Source of the DNA: Candidatus Omnitrophota bacterium
GTDB taxonomy: Bacteria > Omnitrophota > Omnitrophia > Omnitrophales > Aquincolibacteriaceae
Direction: 5' to 3'
DNA: 64,000 bases
Assembly: GCA_016196565.1 (NCBI GenBank)
Contig: JACPXK010000042.1
Coordinates: 1-64,000 of the forward strand
Positions 54,814 through 63,749 of this stretch are shown here, piece after piece. Position 1 is the first letter of the stretch, and the number at the start of each line of letters is the position of its first letter. Made by a program: the position numbers and the translations under genes. The notes beneath the pieces were generated by a model. That model did no database searches and was not told the origin of the DNA. It saw only the letters and a list, made by a program, of their open reading frames with translations.

Positions 54814-56171
54814 TTCTCGCTTTTATCGGCTTTTTATTGCTTGCCGTGGTCATCGCCATGGAAGGAAGAGAGCTTTTTGTTTCCTTTTATGTGCTTTTCC
54901 CGTTTCTGCTTTTCCCGTTTTTTTATTTTGTCCAATGCGAAACACGGTTTTTTAGCGGATTGGCCGCAGTCATCCTGGCGATTCTTTTTGGGGCTTATTT
55001 GATTTCTCATCCTACGAATGAAATTTTAATTTTTGGTGCGCTTTGCTTTGGAATCGCAGCTGTTCTTTTCTTTTATCGCCGTCAATGGCAAAGAGCCTTC
55101 CGTGCGCAAAAAATCCAGGCGCAAACCATTCATGACGAGCTGGAGGCATTGAAAAACAAACATATTCTTCGTCTTGACAGCTTGCATCATTTGGAAAAAC
55201 AAGTTTCCAGCCTGATGGATTTATTCGAAATTGCCCGGGATTTCAGCGATTGCTTAAGTTTTGGAAGTATGGCGGATTTACTTTACAAAAAAGTCATGCC
55301 GGAACTTCCTTTTCGCAAAATGCGTTTGAGTCTTTTAAAAAAGGATGAAATCGGAATGTTAGTGCCGGAAAGAATTTTTACAATTTCGCCGGAAGGGGTT
55401 TCCAGCGAAGAGGGGGATTTGACGGCGGAAGAAAGCGAAACGCTTAGCCGGCGGGGGAGCCGCTATGAGATGGTGAAGAAAAATGATGCCTGGATTTTTC
55501 CGCTTCCGGTGGAAGAAGAAGTCTCTGCGATTTGTCAGGTCGCGGGCGCGGATTCTTCCGATTTGGCTAAATTTGAAGTTTTAGTGGCCCATTTGATTTT
55601 GCAGGTGAAAAAAATCCGCTTATACGAAACGGTCAAAGAACTTTCCATCCGTGATGGACTGACCGGGGTTTTTGTCCGTCGTCATTTTTTGGAGCGGCTT
55701 GAAGATGAAATCCGGCGCTCAAGCCGTCACGGGCTTTCCCTGGCGCTCTTAATGTTAGACATTGATCATTTCAAAAGATATAATGACGACTTTGGACACC
55801 TGGTCGGCGACGCTACGTTGAAAGAAGTGGCCTCGCTCTTGCGGACAAGCTTGAGAAATGTGGACGTTGTGGCGCGTTACGGCGGTGAAGAATTTGTCGT
55901 GATTATTCCGGAAACAAAGCGGGAAGCTGCCTTAGAAGTGGCCGAGCGCATACGGTCCAATGTGGCGCGCAACCGTTTTAAATTATTCGATGCCCAAAGT
56001 CAGGTTACGGTAAGCTTGGGCGTGGTGCTTTTCCCGGAGGATGTCCGGGATATTTTAGAAACGAAATCGGTATCCGAGATTGCTTTTGAATTAATCAATC
56101 ATGCCGATAAAGCCTTATATCGGGCCAAAGAAGAAGGACGCAACCGCGTTGTTTTATTTCAGAACTTGTAA
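54801..56171 (+). CDS. Membrane GGDEF diguanylate cyclase with intact inhibitory site
   Basis: A 456-aa protein with N-terminal hydrophobic spans (about 1-90), a coiled coil (about 100-140), a divergent GAF-like sensor region, and a C-terminal GGDEF domain. DGLTGVFVRRHFLERLEDE opens the domain and VVARYGGEEFVVIIPE is the active motif. RNVD five residues ahead of it is a proper RxxD I-site, in contrast with its upstream neighbour. The two were probably formed by duplication and then diverged in both sensor and feedback control. Confidence 0.9.
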   Translation: MLKLILAFIGFLLLAVVIAMEGRELFVSFYVLFPFLLFPFFYFVQCETRFFSGLAAVILAILFGAYLISHPTNEILIFGALCFGIAAVLFFYRRQWQRAFRAQKIQAQTIHDELEALKNKHILRLDSLHHLEKQVSSLMDLFEIARDFSDCLSFGSMADLLYKKVMPELPFRKMRLSLLKKDEIGMLVPERIFTISPEGVSSEEGDLTAEESETLSRRGSRYEMVKKNDAWIFPLPVEEEVSAICQVAGADSSDLAKFEVLVAHLILQVKKIRLYETVKELSIRDGLTGVFVRRHFLERLEDEIRRSSRHGLSLALLMLDIDHFKRYNDDFGHLVGDATLKEVASLLRTSLRNVDVVARYGGEEFVVIIPETKREAALEVAERIRSNVARNRFKLFDAQSQVTVSLGVVLFPEDVRDILETKSVSEIAFELINHADKALYRAKEEGRNRVVLFQNL

Positions 56172-56184
56172 TGCGAAATCGTCG

Positions 56185-58479
56185 ATGCATCCGCTAAAAA
56201 AAGTTGTTTCGTTTTTATTCTTATCGATCTTTATTGCCGGATTACCCTCCTTTGCGGAAGAGAAAAAGACAGAACCTGCTCCGCGCGATTTTCCTTTAAA
56301 AAAACTTTTTGAATCCAAAACCTATGAAGTCGAAGCCGTCGCCGATTCCATCGAATACAGCCGGGATTCGAAAAAGGTCGTTGCGAAAGGGAACGTCGTC
56401 TTGACTTATCGGGATACCAAATTGACGGCCGACTATGCGGAAGTTGAAACCGAGACCAAGCAGGCTTATGCGCGCGGCCATGTGATCGTCTTCCGAGGAG
56501 ACGAACCGACGGCCCATGGGAATGAAATTGAGTATGATTTTGAACATGAAAGCGGAAAATTCCCCGACGGCCGTCTTTTGGCAGCCCCTTGGTATGCCAA
56601 GGGAGAAGACATTCAGCAAATACGGAAAGGACTTTCCGTGGTTAATCAGGGTTCGATTACAACCTGTGACCGTGAACGCCCTCATTATGATATACGCGCC
56701 AAAAAGGTAACCATCCGTACCGGCGATAAAATGATCGCGCGCAATGTAACGATTTATGCCTTAGACAAACCTATTTTTTGGTTGCCTTACGTGATTATTC
56801 CCCTTAATCAACGTCATTATCCCTTTAGTGTGAATGCCGGCTATAACTCGCGCTTCGGGGCGTTTGCCGAAATCAGCAAGGGGATTGCGGTTAACAAAAA
56901 CATTTCGGGCGAAGTTCAAGTGGATGTGCGGGGCCGGCGCGGTGTGGGCGGCGGAGCCGAACTTGATTATGATTATCTAAGCCGGGCCCGGGGAAATATC
57001 AAAGGATACATCACACAGGACAAGCGAGCTCCAAAGCCCGGGGCTGAAAACCCATTCGACGAGCTCGAAGATCGCGAACGGGGTTGGATCAGCTGGCGGC
57101 ACCGTACCGATTTTGATCCCCATTCCCACGTTCAGCTTCGATATAACCGCTTGGCCGATGAATATTTCCTCCAGGAATTTTTTCAGAGGGAGCACCGCGC
57201 GGAAGTAGAACCTCAATCTTTTGTGACGCTTACAAAAAATTCCGAACGGCACGGATTTTTGGTTCATCTTGAAAAGAAAATGAATAAATTTGAAGGGCTT
57301 GTCGAACGTTTGCCGGAAGTCCGGTTTGATTGGAAAAATCAGCCGTTTTTCATCCCCGAGCTTTTTTATGCCAGCCAAACCAGTTTTTCCAACATGAACA
57401 AACGGTTCAGCCGTTCCGATTATAATGAAGACGTTGTGCGCGCTGACAGTTTTCACGAATGGTCGCTTCCCCTCAATTGGCAGCAAATCAAATTCACTCC
57501 GTTCATTAACGGCAGAGGGACCTTTTACAGCCGTGAAAAGGATTCGGATGATGCGAAGTTCCGGGCCATGTTCGGCAGTGGGGTTGATTTGCGGACACAG
57601 TTTTATAAAACCTCGCCGGTGACCTGGAATCATGCCGGCATTGAAATTAATCATTTGCGGCATGTTGTTGAGCCCATCTTTCAATTTCAAGCCATGACTT
57701 CCAACGTAAGTGATGAGACGCTCAACCGTTTTGACTCTATCGACCGTCTCGATGACGCCGGTATTATGACCTTTGGTATTGAGAATCGCCTGCAAACCAA
57801 AAGGGTTGTGGGCGGTAAAATGCAGCGGGTCGATTTTGTGAGCCTCAACACCTATTTGAATTACGAAATGTATCCGGACGGACGTACGCGCGTCGGGCTT
57901 TTTGAACAATTCGACGAACCCGGGCGCACGGAAAGCAATTTTACGATTCTCAGCCAGGAAGTTGTTCTTCGCCCCTATGAGTGGCTTCAATATGAACTGC
58001 GAGGGGATTATGACACCGAGCGCGGTTCCACGCGGATTTTAAACCAAGACTTGCTGATGAAGATCCGGCGTTTTAAAATTATTTTTGGGCATCGTTATAC
58101 TAATGATATCGGCGATCTCCGCGGCAGCAATCAATTTGTGTTTGACGGCAAATGGGTGATTAATCCTCTTTGGACGGTTGGAGGCTATATTCGATGGGAT
58201 AGCGAAACACAAGATCTTCAGGAATGGCAATTATCCGCGACCCGCGATTTGCATGATTTTCTATTCGATTTCGGTTATAACGTACGCAATTCCGATATCG
58301 ATAGTTCGAACAAAACGCTATTTTTCAATTTCCGCATGAAAGCATTCCCCTTCATTCACCTCCGTGGCGGCGGCAATTATGCTTCTTTTGGAGAACCGCG
58401 CATTGGTGACACCGTAGCAGGGGCCAATCAATCGCCGCTGTCCGCCCAGCGGGAATACCATGAATTCGGTCCGGCATAA
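56185..58479 (+). CDS. lptD: LPS-assembly outer-membrane protein LptD
   Basis: Inserts LPS into the outer leaflet of the outer membrane with LptE. From ATG 56185 it is 764 aa with a signal peptide (LKKVVSFLFLSIFIAGLPSF, cut near FA-EE). The OstA/LptA-like jellyroll (about 45-150) has VAKGNVVLTYRDTKLTADYA and AYARGHVIVFRGDEPTAHGN. The barrel domain follows from IFWLPYVIIPLNQRHYPFSV and runs to the end, with many alternating aromatic strands. It is direct evidence for an LPS-bearing outer membrane. Neither lptA nor lptE is adjacent. Confidence 0.9.
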   Translation: MHPLKKVVSFLFLSIFIAGLPSFAEEKKTEPAPRDFPLKKLFESKTYEVEAVADSIEYSRDSKKVVAKGNVVLTYRDTKLTADYAEVETETKQAYARGHVIVFRGDEPTAHGNEIEYDFEHESGKFPDGRLLAAPWYAKGEDIQQIRKGLSVVNQGSITTCDRERPHYDIRAKKVTIRTGDKMIARNVTIYALDKPIFWLPYVIIPLNQRHYPFSVNAGYNSRFGAFAEISKGIAVNKNISGEVQVDVRGRRGVGGGAELDYDYLSRARGNIKGYITQDKRAPKPGAENPFDELEDRERGWISWRHRTDFDPHSHVQLRYNRLADEYFLQEFFQREHRAEVEPQSFVTLTKNSERHGFLVHLEKKMNKFEGLVERLPEVRFDWKNQPFFIPELFYASQTSFSNMNKRFSRSDYNEDVVRADSFHEWSLPLNWQQIKFTPFINGRGTFYSREKDSDDAKFRAMFGSGVDLRTQFYKTSPVTWNHAGIEINHLRHVVEPIFQFQAMTSNVSDETLNRFDSIDRLDDAGIMTFGIENRLQTKRVVGGKMQRVDFVSLNTYLNYEMYPDGRTRVGLFEQFDEPGRTESNFTILSQEVVLRPYEWLQYELRGDYDTERGSTRILNQDLLMKIRRFKIIFGHRYTNDIGDLRGSNQFVFDGKWVINPLWTVGGYIRWDSETQDLQEWQLSATRDLHDFLFDFGYNVRNSDIDSSNKTLFFNFRMKAFPFIHLRGGGNYASFGEPRIGDTVAGANQSPLSAQREYHEFGPA

Positions 58480-58501
58480 CTAAAGCAATGAAAGGCCAAT
58501 T

Positions 58502-59797
58502 ATGAAAATTGCCATTATTGGTTCGGGATATGTCGGGCTCGTGACGGGTGCGTGCTTTGCCCACTTAGGGCATCGCGTCATTTGTGTGGATAATGATTTG
58601 AAGAAAGTCGCCATGCTCAAAAAGGGCCAGGTCCCGATTTATGAGCCCGGACTCGAAGAAATGATTCAGGAAAACGTGGCGGCAAAACGATTGGTTTTTG
58701 GATCCAGTATTCCCCAAGCGGTACGCCAATCGGAAATTCTATTTATTTGTGTCAACACTCCGCCGAAAGAAAATGGCGAAGCCGATCTGTCTTTTGTGGA
58801 AACGGTGTCCAAAGAGATTGCCCAGCATCTCAAGGAATACCGCCTGATTGTGGAAAAAAGCACGGTTCCCGTGCAAACGGGCGAATGGATTGAAAAAACA
58901 ATCCGGAGTCATCAATCTCGAAGATCGCTTTTTGACGTTGCCTCTAATCCGGAATTTTTGCGCGAAGGTTCCGCCATACGCGATTTTCTCAAGCCGGATC
59001 GTGTTGTGATCGGTGTTTCAAGCGCGAAAGCCGAAAAAATGCTTCGCAAACTTTACGAACCGCTCAAAGCCCCGATACTTGTCACCGACATTAAAAGCGC
59101 GGAAATTATCAAACATGCGGCTAATTCTTTTTTAGCGACTAAAATTTCTTTTATCAATGTGGTGGCGCGAATCTGTGATGTGGTGGGGGCCGATGTCGAA
59201 AAAGTCGCGCAAGGCATGGGGCTTGATCCTCGTATCGGGCACAGTTTTCTCAAAGCGGGCATCGGATTCGGGGGATTTTGTTTCCCCAAGGACCTCTCGG
59301 CATTTTTGCACCGTGCTGAAAAGCTGGGTATCGGATTTGATATTTTGAAAGATGTCCTTGCGGTGAATGACACCCAAAAACAATATTTTGTCCAAAAAAT
59401 CGAGAATAATTTATGGAATTTAAATCACAAAACCATTGCCGTTTTGGGCCTTTCGTTTAAACCGGATACCGATGATATGCGTTTTGCGCCTTCGATTGAT
59501 ATCATTCAGGCCCTTCAAGCGGAAGGGGCTGCGATTCAGGCTTATGATCCTCAAGCGATGGAAAAGGCCAAAGGTATTTTCGAAAAAGTGAAATTTGCTT
59601 CAAATCCTTATGACGCGATTAAAAACGCTGATGCCCTTGTCATTCTGACCGAATGGCCGGAATTTGCCAATTTGGATTGGAAAAAAGTAAAGAAGCTTTT
59701 ACATCATCCGATTATTTTTGACGGCAGGAATCAGTTAAATCCCAGGGAAATCAAAAAGCTGGGATTTCAATATCATGGGATGGGACGGCCGCAGTGA
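58502..59797 (+). CDS. ugd: UDP-glucose 6-dehydrogenase
   Basis: Oxidises UDP-glucose to UDP-glucuronate with NAD. The 431-aa protein has the Rossmann start KIAIIGSGYVGLVTGACFAH, YEPGLEEMIQENV, VNTPPKENGEADLSFVETVS, EKSTVPVQTGEWIEKTI, SNPEFLREGSAIRDFLKPDR and the catalytic cysteine in GIGFGGFCFPKDLSAFLH. ALGLSFKP-type VLGLSFKPDTDDMRFAPSID closes the core. The stop overlaps rmlA by 4 nt. Confidence 0.94.
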   Translation: MKIAIIGSGYVGLVTGACFAHLGHRVICVDNDLKKVAMLKKGQVPIYEPGLEEMIQENVAAKRLVFGSSIPQAVRQSEILFICVNTPPKENGEADLSFVETVSKEIAQHLKEYRLIVEKSTVPVQTGEWIEKTIRSHQSRRSLFDVASNPEFLREGSAIRDFLKPDRVVIGVSSAKAEKMLRKLYEPLKAPILVTDIKSAEIIKHAANSFLATKISFINVVARICDVVGADVEKVAQGMGLDPRIGHSFLKAGIGFGGFCFPKDLSAFLHRAEKLGIGFDILKDVLAVNDTQKQYFVQKIENNLWNLNHKTIAVLGLSFKPDTDDMRFAPSIDIIQALQAEGAAIQAYDPQAMEKAKGIFEKVKFASNPYDAIKNADALVILTEWPEFANLDWKKVKKLLHHPIIFDGRNQLNPREIKKLGFQYHGMGRPQ

Positions 59798-60516
59798 AAG
59801 GGATTATCCTTGCCGGGGGGCTGGGAAGCCGCCTCAATCCGCTCACCAAAGTCACCAACAAGCATCTTCTTCCTGTCTATGACAAACCCATGATTTATTA
59901 TCCGATTCAGACTTTGGTGGAAGCCGGAATCCGGGATATTTTGCTTGTGACCGGCGGGAATTCAGCCGGAGATTTTCTGCGTCTCTTGGGCAATGGAAAA
60001 GAATTTGGTTTAAAGCATATCAATTATACCTATCAGGAAGGTGAGGGAGGAATTGCCGCCGCACTTTCCTTGGCGGAACATTTTGCGGATGGCGAACCTA
60101 TTGTTGTCATCTTAGGCGACAATATCTTGGAAGATAATATCAAACCGTATGTCGAGAGATTCAAAAAGCAAAAGACGGGAGCACGGCTTCTTTTGAAGGC
60201 GGTGGAAGATCCCGAACGCTTTGGGGTTGCTGAATTTAATGGGAAAAAAATCGTGCGCATTGTCGAAAAACCCAAAAAGCCCAAGAGTTCGTATGCCGTA
60301 GTCGGTGTCTATATGTATGATGCAAACGTCTTTAATATCGTTCATACCTTAAAACCCTCGGCTCGCGGAGAGCTGGAAATCACGGACGTCAATAATCATT
60401 ATTTGAAAAAGGGACAATTGGAATATGACACGCTTGAGGGGTATTGGACGGATGCGGGGACTTTCGAGTCTTTGTACCGTGCAAACCGTCTTCTTTGGGA
60501 GAAGTTGTCGTCATGA
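59794..60516 (+). CDS. rmlA: Short glucose-1-phosphate thymidylyltransferase (RmlA-like)
   Basis: Makes dTDP-glucose from glucose 1-phosphate. The 240-aa protein has the nucleotide loop GIILAGGLGSRLNPLTKVTN, KHLLPVYDKPMIYYPIQTL, ILGDNILEDNI, GVAEFNGKKIVRIVEKPKKP, GVYMYDANVFN and LEGYWTDAGTFESLYRAN. It is about 50 residues shorter than the E. coli enzyme, lacking the C-terminal helical part, as in archaeal-type short RmlA. Start is GTG 59794. It overlaps both neighbours by 4 nt. Confidence 0.92.
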   Translation: MKGIILAGGLGSRLNPLTKVTNKHLLPVYDKPMIYYPIQTLVEAGIRDILLVTGGNSAGDFLRLLGNGKEFGLKHINYTYQEGEGGIAAALSLAEHFADGEPIVVILGDNILEDNIKPYVERFKKQKTGARLLLKAVEDPERFGVAEFNGKKIVRIVEKPKKPKSSYAVVGVYMYDANVFNIVHTLKPSARGELEITDVNNHYLKKGQLEYDTLEGYWTDAGTFESLYRANRLLWEKLSS

Positions 60517-61490
60517 AAACCATGGTGGTGACGGGCGGCTGCGGCTTTATCGGCTCGACGTTCATCAAGCAATTTTGGAAAACTCATCCGGACTGGCGAA
60601 TCGTTAATTTTGATAAGCTGACTTATGCGGGCAATCGCAAAAATGTTCAGGCGTTTGAAGGTGATGAGCGATTTGAGTTTGTTGAAGGTGATGTTTGCGA
60701 TTTTGGAGCCGTGAATGCGGTGATCAATGGTACTGACGCGGTTGTCCATTTTGCGGCAGAGACTCATGTGGATCGCTCCATTGATAATCCCAATGATTTT
60801 TTAACCACCAACGTTTTGGGAACTCGCAATATGATCGAAGCCGCCCGCCGCCATGAAGTCAGGCGTTTTGTCCACATATCCAGCGATGAAGTCTATGGAT
60901 CGATTCCCCAGGGTGCGGTTGATGAAAATGCTCCGCTGGAGCCCAACAGCCCTTACTCGGCTTCTAAGGCCGCGGGCGATCTTCTCATACGATCTTATTG
61001 GAAAACTTATCAGTATCCGGCAATTATCGTGCGATGCTGTAATAATTTTGGCCCGGTTCAGTTTCCGGAGAAGGTGATCCCGCTTTTTATCACCAATCTT
61101 TTGGATGGCAAAAAAGTTCCTCTCTATGGAAATGGTCAAAACCGGAGGGATTGGATTTATGTCGAGGATGCCTGCCGCGCGATTGAATTGGTTTTTGAAC
61201 ACGGCGCCGAAGGACAAATTTACAATATTGGCGCAGACAATGAAATGACTAATTTGGAATTGACAGCGGCAATTTTAAAGCAAATGAAACTCTCGACGGA
61301 CAGGATTCAGCAGGTCGCGGACCGGCCGGGGCATGACTTTCGTTATTGCGTCAACAGTGACAAAATAAAAAAGTTAGGTTTTAAGCCGGCTTTTAGCTTT
61401 GCGGACGGATTGCAGCGTACCATCGAATGGTACCGTGAAAACGATTCCTGGTGGCGACCGTTAAAGAAGGATAAATTTACCGTCAAATAA
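60513..61490 (+). CDS. rmlB: dTDP-glucose 4,6-dehydratase
   Basis: An extended SDR of 325 aa. VVTGGCGFIGSTFIKQFWK binds NAD, FDKLTYAGNRKNVQAFEG is the RmlB-specific block, AETHVDRSIDNPNDFLTTNV holds substrate-binding residues, and SSDEVYGSIP and YSASKAAGDLLIRSY carry the catalytic Tyr-Lys. NNFGPVQFPEKVIPLFITN and GQNRRDWIYVEDACRAIELV complete the match. It directly follows rmlA and is followed by rmlD, with no rmlC between. Confidence 0.95.
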   Translation: MKTMVVTGGCGFIGSTFIKQFWKTHPDWRIVNFDKLTYAGNRKNVQAFEGDERFEFVEGDVCDFGAVNAVINGTDAVVHFAAETHVDRSIDNPNDFLTTNVLGTRNMIEAARRHEVRRFVHISSDEVYGSIPQGAVDENAPLEPNSPYSASKAAGDLLIRSYWKTYQYPAIIVRCCNNFGPVQFPEKVIPLFITNLLDGKKVPLYGNGQNRRDWIYVEDACRAIELVFEHGAEGQIYNIGADNEMTNLELTAAILKQMKLSTDRIQQVADRPGHDFRYCVNSDKIKKLGFKPAFSFADGLQRTIEWYRENDSWWRPLKKDKFTVK

Positions 61491-61510
61491 AGCCAGGCGG
61501 TGGGATCGTC

Positions 61511-62425
61511 ATGAAGATTCTTATTACCGGTGCGGGCGGAATGCTGGGTTCTGATCTGGCCGATGCGTTACACGACCGGTTTGTTACGGTGGGGATTACA
61601 CGAAAGCCGGTCGATTATTTGCCGATTCCGTTTTGTGTGCGCGACTTGGTCCACCGGCAAGAAACGCTGGAAATCATTAAGCGTGAATCACCGAACCTGA
61701 TTTTTCATGCCGCGGCAATGACCGATGTGGATGGTTGTGAAAAGCGCCGCCATGAAGCCCTTCAAAATAATTTGGAGGCGACCAAAAATGTTGCGGAAGC
61801 CAGTAATCAATCAGGGGCATTCTTGATTTTTTTTAGCACGGATTATGTTTTTGACGGCCAAAAAACCGGGGAGTACCTGGAAAACGATACGACGCATCCG
61901 CTTAATGTTTATGGAGAAACGAAACTTTTAGCGGAGAATTATATCCGGCAGAAATGTGAACGCTATGCCATTTTCAGGACCTCATGGCTTTACGGGTTTC
62001 GAGGCCGCTCGTTTCCCAGAACCATGCTGGAATTGTCGGCGACGGAAAAAACGATCCCGGTAGTTTCCGATCAAAGAGGACGGCCGACTTATACGCGCGA
62101 CATCGCTGCCGGTTTTGAGAAGATCTTGCGGCAGGATACTCTCGTGATGGAGAAAGTCAAAAATGAAGTTTTTCATTTAGCGGGAAAGTCGGCGGTGACT
62201 TGGGCGGATTTCGCCCGCGGCATTTTTCGAGCTGCAAAGTGCGAAGGTATGACGGTCGAAAATATCAGTACGGAGGCGTTGAATCGTCCCGCGCCGCGCC
62301 CAAAAAATTCCGTGCTTGCGTTAAGTAAAGCGAATCAAAAGCTGAATCTAGAACTTCGGGGCTGGGAAGAAGCAATCCCTGATTTTATTGAAGAACTCAA
62401 AGTGAAAGGCAATTATGTTAAATAA
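61511..62425 (+). CDS. rmlD: dTDP-4-dehydrorhamnose reductase
   Basis: An NAD(P)H-dependent SDR of 304 aa finishing dTDP-L-rhamnose. MKILITGAGGMLGSDLADAL, PNLIFHAAAMTDVDGCEKRR, FFSTDYVFDGQKTGEYLEND, PLNVYGETKLLAENYI with the catalytic YxxxK, and FRTSWLYGFRGRSFPRTMLE are all characteristic. It overlaps the following dehydrogenase by 11 nt. The 3,5-epimerase that makes its substrate (rmlC) is not in the window. Confidence 0.92.
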   Translation: MKILITGAGGMLGSDLADALHDRFVTVGITRKPVDYLPIPFCVRDLVHRQETLEIIKRESPNLIFHAAAMTDVDGCEKRRHEALQNNLEATKNVAEASNQSGAFLIFFSTDYVFDGQKTGEYLENDTTHPLNVYGETKLLAENYIRQKCERYAIFRTSWLYGFRGRSFPRTMLELSATEKTIPVVSDQRGRPTYTRDIAAGFEKILRQDTLVMEKVKNEVFHLAGKSAVTWADFARGIFRAAKCEGMTVENISTEALNRPAPRPKNSVLALSKANQKLNLELRGWEEAIPDFIEELKVKGNYVK

Positions 62426-63749
62426 AAAGATAAAAAGTGGCACATCCGCCAAATCCCTGGCGCAAAAAATCCGCAGTCAGAGAGCCCAAATTGGCGTGAT
62501 CGGTTTAGGGTATGTCGGATTGCCGCTTGCGCAGGCCTTCGCGGAAAAAGGTTTTAGGGTTACGGGCGTGGATTTGGATCAAAAACGCGTTGGCGCGATT
62601 AATGACGGAGTATCTTATATTTCCGATCTGCCTTCCGGACGTCTAAAAAAAATGGTTCGCAGCGGACGATTACGCGCCGTCACGGATTCCTCTCATCTTA
62701 GCGGTATGGATGTCGTCATTGTTTGTGTCCCAACCCCTCTCAATCGCGTTAAAGATCCGGACATTTCCTTTATCGTTGAAGCGACGTCCGGCATTGAAAG
62801 GCACTTGTCCCGCGGAGAGCTCGTTATTCTCGAAAGCACAACTTATCCGGGAACGACCGAAGAAGTTATTCTTCCCGCATTAGAAAAATCAGGATTAAAA
62901 GTAGGTAAGGATTTTTTTCTCTGCTTTTCTCCCGAGCGAATTGATCCGGGCAATGAAAAATTCAAGACCCAAAATATTCCCAAGGTTGTGGGGGGGGTTA
63001 CGGCTGCGTGTACCGAGCTTGGCGCTTTGCTTTATTCTCAAATTACTCCGCAGGTAGTTCCTGTCAGTTCTCCAAGGACTGCCGAAATGACCAAACTCTT
63101 GGAAAACACTTTTCGTATCGTGAATATTGGCTTGATTAATGAGCTTGCCAGAGCTGCGGACAATTTAAAGGTGGATATTTGGGAAGCCATTGATGCGGCA
63201 AAAACAAAACCGTTTGGTTTTATGCCTTTTTATCCGGGGCCCGGAATTGGGGGGCATTGCATCGGTGTGGATCCCATTTACCTGTCCTGGAAAGCCCGTC
63301 TTCATGGCAATGACCTTCATTTTATCGACCTCGCACGGCGGATTAATGCGCAAATGCCTGAATATGTTGTGGAGCAGGCGACTTATGTTTTAAATCGTCA
63401 CCGCGGGAAAGCGGTCAGCCGCTCTCATATCATGCTTTTGGGGGTTAGCTACAAAAAGGATGTGACGGATACCCGGGAATCACCGGCCCTTGAGATTTTG
63501 GCGGAACTTAAAGAATTGGGGGCTAAAATCACTTATCACGATCCGTTGATTCCCTCGATTGATTATGAAGGGATCCGGTTGAAGAGCACACCGCTGACAC
63601 CGGCCAATTTAAAAAAGCAAGATTTGATCATTTTGTGCACCGATCACAGCAATCTTCCTTATAAGCGGATCGTCGCAGGGAGTCATTTGATTTTTGACAC
63701 CCGTAATGCGCTGAGAAAATTCAAAGCAAAAAACGTTGTGAGACTTTAA
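62415..63749 (+). CDS. UDP-sugar dehydrogenase (WbpA/WecC-like)
   Basis: A 444-aa nucleotide-sugar dehydrogenase distinct from ugd. QIGVIGLGYVGLPLAQAFAE binds NAD, followed by VPTPLNRVKDPDISFIVEAT, ESTTYPGTTEEVILPALEKS, FSPERIDPGNEKF, and the catalytic cysteine in YPGPGIGGHCIGVDPIYLSW. GVSYKKDVTDTRESPALEIL closes it. The PGPGIGGHCIGVDP version fits UDP-N-acetylglucosamine or UDP-N-acetylmannosamine 6-dehydrogenases. Its product would be a UDP-HexNAcA for surface polysaccharide. Confidence 0.88.
   Translation: MLNKKIKSGTSAKSLAQKIRSQRAQIGVIGLGYVGLPLAQAFAEKGFRVTGVDLDQKRVGAINDGVSYISDLPSGRLKKMVRSGRLRAVTDSSHLSGMDVVIVCVPTPLNRVKDPDISFIVEATSGIERHLSRGELVILESTTYPGTTEEVILPALEKSGLKVGKDFFLCFSPERIDPGNEKFKTQNIPKVVGGVTAACTELGALLYSQITPQVVPVSSPRTAEMTKLLENTFRIVNIGLINELARAADNLKVDIWEAIDAAKTKPFGFMPFYPGPGIGGHCIGVDPIYLSWKARLHGNDLHFIDLARRINAQMPEYVVEQATYVLNRHRGKAVSRSHIMLLGVSYKKDVTDTRESPALEILAELKELGAKITYHDPLIPSIDYEGIRLKSTPLTPANLKKQDLIILCTDHSNLPYKRIVAGSHLIFDTRNALRKFKAKNVVRL

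Noticed and set aside
56977..57990. 337-codon open frame on the minus strand within lptD
   Set aside because: Antisense to a well-supported LptD barrel, with no recognisable domain and no ribosome site; a shadow of the plus-strand codon bias.
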